Shown here piece after piece: positions 46,801 to 58,200 of a stretch of DNA of 64,000 nucleotides (positions are counted from its first letter, which is position 1; every line of letters begins with the position of its first letter). The stretch comes from Paralvinella palmiformis (taxonomy: Eukaryota; Annelida; Polychaeta; Terebellida; Alvinellidae), in NCBI GenBank assembly GCA_025642065.1, contig JAODUP010000012.1, positions 1,708,501 to 1,772,500 of the forward strand, read 5' to 3'. The notes below the pieces were generated by a model, which saw only the letters and a list, made by a program, of their open reading frames with translations, made no database searches and was not told the origin of the DNA. Position numbers and translations under genes: made by a program.

Positions 46801-49800
46801 TTTTAGAATGACAAAATGATGATTATAGCACTTATAATAACTGAGGAACATTAACATTCAGTTTTTTTGTGAATGCCCTGCCGTGATGGATTAGGCCACC
46901 AACTGATAAGTGTACTGCTGTAATAATAAGACAATTTAGTTTTGCAACTTTTTTAAACAAGAAAAGTCGGGTTTTGTTATCATTAAATTTTGCTTTAAAA
47001 TAAAATTCCAACTCAAAACATCAATTCTGTAATTTTTCCCCTTTTTCATGATTGTAGAAATTTAGTATCCCTGTAGCAGATAAGAGTAATAGTGTTGATT
47101 CAAACATGTATGTAGCATTGTTAACATTATTAACATAATAATTACTTATATGATTATCATCCAACTTTGCTGTGATTAACATGACAAATGTCATATTTAT
47201 TCCAATTGTTACTTAATAATAGGCTTGAGCTCTGTGTATCAATATTTAAGTGGCTGTTTGAACAAACTAGCCACCTGTCTAAATTGTACAATACTAATCA
47301 TCCCATGAAGGGCTGCTTCAGACAAGGTCATCCCATAATATTTTTTAGAATGACAAAATGATGATTATAGCACTTATAATAACTGAGGAACATTAACATT
47401 CAGTTTTTTTGTGAATGCCCTGCCGTGATGGATTAGGCCACCAACTGATAAGTGTACTGCTGTAATAATAAGACAATTTAGTTTTGCAACTTTTTTAAAC
47501 AAGAAAAGTCGGGTTTTGTTATCATTAAATTTTGCTTTAAAATAAAATTCCAACTCAAAACATCAATTCTGTAATTTTTCCCCTTTTTCATGATTGTAGA
47601 AATTTAGTATCCCTGTAGCAGATAAGAGTAATAGTGTTGATTCAAACATGTATGTAGCATTGTTAACATTATTAACATAATAATTACTTATGAAAAAAAA
47701 ATCTTTTCATACCTTAACAAAAGCATTAGCCACATCTGTAGGATATGGATCAGTAAATACATTCCTGCTATCCACATCTAACTCCTCATTTTGCTGACTC
47801 ACAGTTAGGCCATTCATAACATATTCCTCTTTCAGATCATTAGTTTTTTCACATGCTACTAAAGCATGATTCAAACGATGAAGTTTTCTAAACCTATTTT
47901 TAGTAGAACATCCACGTCTTCTCTTCTTCTTTTTTGACACTGATGACCTAGTGTTGTCACTTATACCTGAAATTGCTTCATCACGTTCTGCAGTACTATC
48001 TATAAAAGAAGTGTTTTGAACAGGTCTTTCCATCTGAAACTTATCACCACTGATATAATTCTTTAATGACACAACATATGTGGCACTGTCAGTCACAGAT
48101 GACTCCTCTCCAACATCATCCAACTTTGATGTCCAAGCTAACCCCAAGTCTTCAGTCTAAAATGAGAAAAACAATGTTTAACATCAAACAAAAATTACCC
48201 ATTTAACAATGAACCAGAGTATTAAAATAAAACATTAAAATTTTATGCTATCATATATGGTAGTCAGTAAATATACTATATGCAAGGAAATGCAATACTG
48301 CAGACAAAATTTAAAATTTGTATTTTAGTAGGAATCCAACAAAAACTATACTAATTATCAAAAAGTAAAACAGGTGACAAATTGTATTTGTTGAAATTAA
48401 AACAAGTACAACTATCCTAACAACTGATTGTCCTTAATTTGCTACTATTTATTTTTCAGAATCATATATTTCTTACTGGCATTAAAACAGCACTCTCAAC
48501 ATCTGTTGAGATGGTCTGATAAAATTTATCTGTATGATCACTGGTTCTTTGACTTTCGTTAAGATCATCAATACTGTGATCCTCTCTTAACCCTGTGATT
48601 TCTTTATGCATTAAACAAGTCTCATCCAATCTATTGATTCTCTTTGGTATATTTCTTGTAGAACGTCTACGCATTCCTCTCTTATTCTTTTCTGACAAAG
48701 AGGATTTAAATAATTCTGTTTTGTCCTTTCCACCTAAAACTTCTTCATCTTGTTCCACAGAATTATTTGTGAGGGAAGCGTTCTGAACATCTCCTTTCAT
48801 CTCCAACTGATAGCCAGTGATATGTTTATCTGGTGATGCAATATATGTGGCACTGTCAGTGACAGGTATATCTTTCACATCATCCAACTTTGATGTCAAT
48901 GGTAATCCTAGGTCTTCTTCCTAAAATGACAAAAACGATATTTAGGAACATACAAGAATAACCTTTGTAAAATGAACCAGAGCAACAAAAACCTTTCAAT
49001 CTCACACTAACATAATAATGGCAATAGGAAAGCAAAAAAACAACAACACTATCTTGTTTATAATTACTGATAATCTCTATCTCAAGTACAGACTAAAATC
49101 TGTAAAACAGATAACAAATTGAATTTGTTTAACTTAAAAACAAATACAACTAAATATGAATACCTAAATCTACTACTAAATATTTTTCAGTGAATATTTC
49201 CATAATGAGTATGTTTCATATATTTTGCTCATGGAAATACAATGTAATAATTATTCCTTTTAACAGCATTGCAGATAAATGATCAAACAATGTGAAAATT
49301 AACAAATAAATTAAACAAACACCACAGATTTGTAAAATCAACATGCCAATCATCACAGCTGCAAAAACAATAATGAAAAATTTCAATCAGATACAACTTA
49401 AAACAATAATACTTGTTTATTCTTAGGAAGTATATTTTTCTTACTGGTAACAAAAAGACACTCTCAGTATCTGTTGAGATGGTCTCATAAAATTTATCTG
49501 TATGATCACAGGTTCTTTGACTTTCGTTAAGATCATCAATACTGTGATCCTCTCTTAATCCTGTGATTTCTTCATGCATTAAACAAGTCTCATCCAATCT
49601 ATCGATTCTCCTTCGTACATTTCTTGTAGAACGTCTACGCATTCCTCTCTTATTCTTTTCTGACAAAGAAGATTTAAATAATTCTGTTTTGTCCTTTCCA
49701 CCTAAAACTTCTTCATCTTGTTCCACAGAATTATTTATGACAGAAGCGTTCTGAACATCTTCTTTCATTTCCAACTGATAGCCAGTGATATGTTTATCTG

Positions 49801-52800
49801 GTGATGCAATATATGTGGCACTGTCAGTGACAGGTATATCTCTCACATCATCCAACTTTGATGTCAATGGTAATCCTAGGTCTTCTTCCTAAAATGACAA
49901 AAACGATATTTAGGAACATACAAGAATAACCTTTGTAAAATGAACCAGAGCAACAAAAACCTTTCAATCTCACACTAACATAATAATGGCAATAGGAAAG
50001 CAAAAAAACAACAACATCACTATCTTGTTTATAATTACTGATAATCTCTATCTCAAGTACAGACTAAAATCTGTAAAACAGATAACAAATTGAATTTGTT
50101 TAACTTAAAAACAAATACAACTAAATATGAATACCTAAATCTACTACTAAATATTTTTCAGTGAATATTTCCATATTGAGTATGTTTCATATATTTTGCT
50201 CATGGAAATACAATGTAATAATTATTCCTTTTAACAGCACTGCGCATAAATGACCAAACAATGTGAAAATTAACAAATAAATTAAACAAACACCACAGAT
50301 TTGTAAAATCAACATGCCAATCATCACAGCTGCAAAAACAATAATGAAAAATTTCAATCAGATACAACTTAAAACAATAATACTTGTTTATTCTTAGGAA
50401 GTATATTTTTCTTACTGGTAACAAAAAGACACTCTCAGTATCTGTTGAGATGGTCTCATAAAATTTATCTGTATGATCACAGGTTCTTTGACTTTCGTTA
50501 AGATCATCAATACTGTGATCCTCTCTTAACCCTGTGATTTCTTCATGCATTAAACAAGTCTCATCCAATCTATCGATTCTCCTTCGTACATTTCTTGTAG
50601 AACGTCTACGCATTCCTCTCTTATTCTTTTCTGACAAAGAAGATTTAAATAATTCTGTTTTGTCCTTTCCACCTAAAACTTCTTCATCTTGTTCCACAGA
50701 ATTATTTATGACAGAAGCGTTCTGAACATCTTCTTTCATTTCCAACTGATAGCCAGTGATATGTTTATCTGGTGATGCAATATATGTGGCACTGTCAGTG
50801 ACAGGTATATCTCTCACATCATCCAACTTTGATGTCAATGGTAATCCTAGGTCTTCTTCCTAAAATGACAAAAACGATATTTAGGAACATACAAGAATAA
50901 CCTTTGTAAAATGAACCAGAGCAACAAAAACCTTTCAATCTCACACTAACATAATAATGGCAATAGGAAAGCAAAAAAACAACAACATCACTATCTTGTT
51001 TATAATTACTGATAATCTCTATCTCAAGTACAGACTAAAATCTGTAAAACAGATAACAAATTGAATTTGTTTAACTTAAAAACAAATACAACTAAATATG
51101 AATACCTAAATCTACTACTAAATATTTTTCAGTGAATATTTCCATATTGAGTATGTTTCATATATTTTGCTCATGGAAATACAATGTAATAATTATTCCT
51201 TTTAACAGCACTGCAGATAAATGACCAAACAATGTGAAAATTAACAAATAAATAAAACAAACACCACAGATTTGCAAAATCAACAAGCCAATCATCACAG
51301 CTGCAAAAACAATAACGAAAAGTTCAATCAGATACAACTTAAAACAATAATACTTGTTTATTCTTAGGAAGTATATTTTTCTTACTGGTAACAAAAAGAC
51401 ACTCTCAGCATCTGTTGAGATGGTCTCATAAAATTTATCTGTATGATCACTGGTTCTTTGACTTTCGTTAAGATCATCAATACTGTGATCCTCTCTTAAA
51501 GAGGATTTAAATAATATGACATCTTCTCTAAATGAAACTGCTTTGTCATGTTCCACAGCATTATCTATACTGGAACTGTTCTGGACATCTCTTTTTATTT
51601 CAGACTGATGACTAGTGATGTGTTTATTTGGTGATACAATTTTTTTGGCATTGCCAATCACATCATCTAACTTTGACATCACTGCCAGCCCTAAGTTTTC
51701 AACCTAAAATGAAAAATAAAACAAAAATGTTATAAGTCAGACAAGAAATTAAAATATTCAAAAACTGCAGCTCCTGTAGTCTTTTCTGTGACCAGTCAAA
51801 AAGATAGAACCTGTCAAAATTACCAGCCCCAAGGCAAATTTGCTGGTGACTGAATAATGAACCACTGCTCATTTGCCTACAACTTGCATGCAGAATACAC
51901 AGTGAAAGTAAAATCATGTTAGCTGATTCTTCCAGTGTTAAATGACTTGTCAGTGTTGAAAAACAAAAATGTTCTTCTGGATAATTGAATGCCTGCTATC
52001 ATGGTTTGAACATGGGTATAGATTAACACATGCTGATATGTGACAAATACTTCAAGTCAGGGATTTCAACAAACATATCTGGAAAATGTCGGCTTTTAAC
52101 TAATACACTGTCCAGTGGTAAAGATGTACGAGGTAAAACTTTTGTCAGTTTGGTAACACTAACATGAAGCCAGCCTGATAGATGATTATCACAAGGGACA
52201 ATTTTATGTCAAATTATTATTAGACGGAAAGGGGTGTTTGTGAACAATAAAGGATGTGTTGCTGATAACTGTGGATATGGCAGTGGTAATTGCTGATAAT
52301 GAAACGGGGTAGAAAAGGTTAATGACTGACACTGAGGATATTACATAGACATATTATATATTATTAATCAACTGATCATGTCAAAAATATCTTTTTAGAT
52401 CCCCCCAAGTAAAAACACTAATCATGTTATAACCAATTAAGTAACAATTCTGGGCTGCCAAATATTTTACAAGGCTGTAATACCATAAGCTGGTATAGGT
52501 TACAAATTCAAAAGATGGATTACCAAAAATAACGATTTTCCATTCATGAATATATATACAGTGTGTGAAACTAACTTATAGCCAGTGAGCTCCGGTGGCC
52601 TAGCGGTTAAGCACCCGGCACTTGGTGCCAACGGTCACAGGTTTGAACCCCGTAAGAGGTCGAAACTTTTCCAGGGATTAATTTCTCGGCTCACTACATC
52701 GTGGGTGGCTGACCATGTTAAATGGGGCTGCCGTCTCCACTGAATTATTTAAAATAAAGGGGGACGTTAAAAACCCCCTAAGGACGTAAAACACTCTGGC

Positions 52801-54791
52801 AGTGACCACCCTCAGGGTATTTCGGCTCCATCTTTCCGTACTACTCCCCTGTGAGTGGTGGGGGAGTAGGTTTCTCAACCACTCCAACATAGAGGCTGTA
52901 CTGATTAAGCGACAGCCTGGGGATTCTCCCCGAACAACAAAACCAACTTATAGCCTTACAGGACCTGCAGGTCTAGTAAAATATTTTACTAGACCGAGTA
53001 AGTACAAAAGTGACATATTTCAGACCTCCATGAAAATTAAACACTATGAGTTGATCACTAAGTTAATTACGCGGGCCTGTTTCCAATGCACCAATACATG
53101 TAAAAGTAATTCTTTGGTTGTTAATATCTTTTTCAGATTTATCCCATAGTTTCAACATATTCAATTGTTTTCTTTGTGTGAAATACATTGATTTAAAAAT
53201 GTAAAAACATTTTAAACATCATAATTGTAGCTTACAATGGTTTAATAAAATGGCGCATACATGTTCGTACGTGGAGTTTGTCTCCTGGCAGTATTCAATA
53301 GCCTTATATGCAATCATCACGAATAGTCGGTACTATCCTTTGTCTCTTACTCTTAGTAAAATCTGACGTACCTTTGGCCAGTGAAATAGTGTCATTCATA
53401 AGTTGTTTGTGATGTCATCACTCTCTGTTTGCATTCACTGATCATGTACACTAGGTTCCTTCATTCCTTTTACAAATTTCCACATTTTTAACAAAGAGGT
53501 ATACCCAAAAAACACAACAGTAATTGAAACAGAAAGAAACACTGAAATTCCCACTGATTGATTTTAGACATCTAGTGTGTAGGCATAACACATTTGTCTT
53601 TGTTTTAAGGGCTAATATGCATACTGTAGATCAGCTTAACTTGGCCACAGCAAATTTGGACGATTTCGTAATTTTGAACATATTGCTGACAGCAAAAAAA
53701 TGCAGAATTTTGGTCTGTCAGGAAAGTTAATTTTTGCTTTCTTTTCTAGCCCATTCCGGGAAAGCCATATTTCAAAGCACACCATTATTCACCAGCCATA
53801 ACCAAATCTGCAGCAGTCTAGATCATTGGCATTTATGTAATGAGTAATTCCATTCTAAGCAGATCTGAACTAGTAATTAACTAACCATTGCCATGATTGA
53901 ATGACAACAAAGGGAACTGATATGCAAGCTAAAGACAAATTGCAATTAACATGATGAGAAGGTTATTTTTCTATTCTCAGCAAATGAATATAACTCATAA
54001 CAAATCTCCCACACAAAATCAATGCGTTCTATATATCAAATCAGTGCAGACACTCAACTCAGCCTCAAGATCACTAGACTCAAACCTCTACACGTAGGCT
54101 GGTTATTTCATGCATTTAATTTTGCTACTCGACAAACTGATGTTCTTAAACTAGGCTTGAAAAAACAGGACTATTTATCGCCATTATGAGTAATTCTGAT
54201 GGGGACAATGTGATGAACGAATGATTTTTAAACGAGTAATTGTTTTATTATAAATTGCAATGTGAACTGATTGATGAATAAATGAGAATATTACACATGT
54301 TCAGCGTGTTATCAAAGTAGTGCTTTCAGAGTATAACATGAAGTTCTATACAACTTAATATTTTGGTGAGGGGAAATATTATGTCACTCCCCATTTTCGC
54401 CATTATTTCATATTCGCCAAATTAAACAGATCTAGAGTATTCAGATAAATTCCAGAACACTCATTACACTGGTCAGTTAGGAAGCTGCAAATGTTGATTG
54501 TGACGTTAACATGTTACGCCAATTTTATTCATAGCCAGTTGGCATGTGTCCAAGATTTGACGGATATCACGAATGAAGTTATTTGTGCATTTGCTCTTTG
54601 ATATGTCACAAGTTAATAAACAGATCATGATCTTGGTTATTTGATGAGGGGCTGTTAGAGTTAACCTGTAGCTCTGTACTAATTTTGTTTTTCCATTAAA
54701 ATCGATACTAGACCAGCTGGTCAAGTACTGTGGCACTGATACTAGACAGGACCTGAAAACACTCATCCCGGTCGAGCATTAATGTCACACA

Positions 54792-54838
<47 letters not shown>

Positions 54839-55169
54839 TAGAGTCAACTAAAATTTATAAATTCAAATTCCGTTTTTAACTCTCTTTTTTGCCTAATACA
54901 TTTTACCATAAGTAGGTACTCTAAGTACCTACTCTGAGTAGTTTATATTCCAAGTAGGATTGTCATGGAATAAATATTTCTGAATTAAAAAATTAATTGG
55001 TAAATTAATTTGTGGATTTACTTTTTTTGCCTGTTCTAAACATTGAACTCTTAAATAGCAATATCTCTATATAGATTACAGGCATACTATGTGGTGATGT
55101 CACAATGTTGTATCCAGACCATTTTAATTGGTTAAATGCTCATGTGGGGTGCCACAGTCAGTGTGCATA

Positions 55170-55213
<44 letters not shown>

Positions 55214-58200
55214 AACCAAAGTTCTGGATCAATTTGGTTCCAGTATATTGGTAACACCACATGAAAACCTAACCAAAAGGCGCTTTTAGCTAAAGAGATA
55301 TTTGAAGATATCAAGTGGTGGATCATGTTCTTGGGTGCATCCCCATGTATATGTGTATTTTGTGATCACCAAAGATGTGCTTATAGTTATATTCCACTGT
55401 CCAGTAGGAGCCTTGAAACGAATGTTTTTGTTTAGTTCACAACCCTGCTGGGTACTAAACCACTTACATATGGTAAGTTTACAAAATATCTCAAATGGTT
55501 ATTAAAACAGTTAGGTCTGGCGACAGGCTATAGTAGTCACAGTTTTAGGAGAGGAGGGGCAAGTTTTTGCTCCAGATTGGCATTCCCTGTGAGATGATAA
55601 AATTAATTAATTCCTAAATAGCAATATCTCTATATAGATTACAGGTATGCTATGTGGTGGTGTCAGTGTTGTGGGCAGAGCCCATGGTATCCAGACCATT
55701 TAATAGGTTAAACGCTCACTTGGGGTGCCACAGTCAGTGTGCAATTCTGATATATATATATATATTAATAGGATCCAAAGTTCCAATTCAAAATATCTCA
55801 ATTCCAATTCAAAATTTCTAAATTCCATTTTTTAAATAATCAATTTCAATTCCGGAATTGACCATCAATTCCAATTCCGGAATTGAATCGACACCATGTC
55901 TGATATATATGGGTCATCCCATATAAAATCAACCAGTGCTTCCTACCTGACCACTTCATATTGTATTTTCAGAGTTACATCACTTTCTAATTATACTGCT
56001 TTCAAAATCACACTTAATTTTTACCCCTGTTTGAACCTTGATTACTTTTTAATTAATTGGCATAGAGACATGAAACTGGTTTACCCCAGCCCGATGAGTT
56101 AAACCTAGGTTTTACTAGCTTAACCCAGGTTAAGCTGGGTTTTTCTCAGAATACAGCATATTGACTAACTAATTTATACACATTAAAAGTAGTTGTTTGA
56201 ACAGTATGCATTTTTAGGATGTTAAGATGCTGACAATGTGCACCAATCAACACAATCCAATATTTGAGATGTTATGCTGTTGGTGGAAACAATTAGACAC
56301 TATCACACTGTACATAGGAATTATGTAAGATGTTATGATTTAATGGTTGCCTGAACCAATAGATCTGTTCTATCATTGGTTGAGCTTGTTTGTTAAATTG
56401 GCTTCTGAAACCCAGGAGGTGAATTGATCTATTCAGCAATTGGATATCCAGAAACAATTAGAAAGTGGTAGTATACCAAACTGTCATTGACCATGTAATG
56501 CCAATGGCTTCACTTAATCCTCTATGTGGCAGGTGATCAAGATATCTGCTACAATTACTTGGCAATTTTAAGTAGGATTATATAAAGGAAAATTGTATAA
56601 AATGGCTTCTAATCTATGAATCCATCTTGTAACATTCCCATGTGAAAGAGTTACATATGGTTAACTTCAATCATATGTGGCTTCCATACAACCAAAGGGA
56701 TATAAAGAGGGGCAAAGTGAAGATTGAATTACAATCTCATTGTCTCTCAAAGTAATATTTCCATAACCATCATCGTGCCTTGAGCTGCTATGCTTGGTGA
56801 ATATTCTTATCACAATTCAGAGTGCTGTAAAACCTCATTGGTGCCACCCTGTGGAATAATCAGCTGAAGTGTATGGAGGAGACATTCTGCATTAAGAACA
56901 GACCATTTCTACTCATGATCACTGCTTAATACAAGGACTTTATCGCAAGGCATAGACAACATCACCCCTGTCACAAGTGTTCTGGATTGTCTACAGTCCG
57001 ACTACACCAGTATTGCTGATGCATGTGATGCTTGGGTTGCCACTTCTGATCTTAACCGAGGATAACATTTTAAAATGATATACCATAGGTACCAACCATT
57101 AAGCCGACCTCAAATTTTAGGACTAAAATATCACGATTTATGGTAGTCCCGTCCATTAAGCTGACATAAAAAAATCTAAACTTTACCCTGTAGTATTTTT
57201 AGATGATGAACACAGGAAATAGCCAAAAAACTCATCATCGAACATTGTGCTTGAGAGCCAGAAAATGAACCACAGGAACACATTACACAGTGTAGTTTTT
57301 TAAAAGACAAGACTGCATTGTAAAACGATTATAAAACTGATTTGGTTTGTTTTTAACAGGGTTGGCAAGTTTATGACACAATGTCAAAAACCACGGATTA
57401 ATCCAAGGTTTATGATGTCATGTCATAAATAGGTTTATGACGGTTAATGACAAGCATATTTTGAAATATGGTGTCGTTTGTAGCCAAAATCAATTGACCT
57501 AATAAGTCTGAAGCATGATGACGTCAAAAACCAAAACAAACCAGCTGCACTTTGCACTGTGGGATTTATAGTGGGTCGGCTGAGTAATAATCCCGCCATT
57601 TTTACCTTAAACGTCAATGTTCCGGATCTGTTATAATCATGCCAAAAACTAACTTCTGCGTACCGTTTAACTCTGCTTTAACACGCCGGCACTGTTGAAA
57701 AATTGTATTCCAAAACTGAAAATCAGATTATAACTATGCTAATCGTCCGTCATTGCTACTTTATAAAATGATAGTAAAGTGTGGTATTCAACATTGTAAA
57801 CCATAGTACAATAATATTCACTGCACATAACAAAGACTGTTAAAATGTGGTTTCATAGTAAATAACACTAAAATTATATTTAACGAAAAGAAGAAGAATA
57901 GAGTCCAGTATATTGGTAAATTTAATTTATTATTTATGGATATAATACTATGGCAAATTACACTTTATTTACCAATATTATTATCTATGATCTGATGGAT
58001 AATAATATTGTTAAATTACACTTTATTTGGGCCTTTCACTGTTTCAGTCAATCTTACCATGACACTGTAATTATAAAAATTTGACTCGCAGATTGTCATT
58101 TCGAATTAAAACTACCCAACGGTTTCTCAACATTTCATCCTGTGGCCAACACATGCCAACTTAAATGTTTATATCGCTAAAAAGTTGCATGACAATACGG

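Larger units (their letters stand above)
44825..47712 (-). other. Tantalus-like gene, intron before the 82-nt exon
   Basis: Contains a hAT-like element (45626-46535) and a perfect 542-bp tandem duplication (46604-47687). No additional exon recognised. Confidence 0.6.

Noticed and set aside
48595..50725. Three plus-strand 63-codon frames opposite the tandem exons (48595-48786, 49563-49754, 50534-50725)
   Set aside because: They are antisense shadows of the duplicated minus-strand exons. Their similarity to one another follows from the duplication.
47713..51703. Regularly spaced repeats resembling a CRISPR-like array
   Set aside because: The repeats are 444-bp coding exons with splice sites in a eukaryotic gene, not short palindromic repeats with unique spacers.
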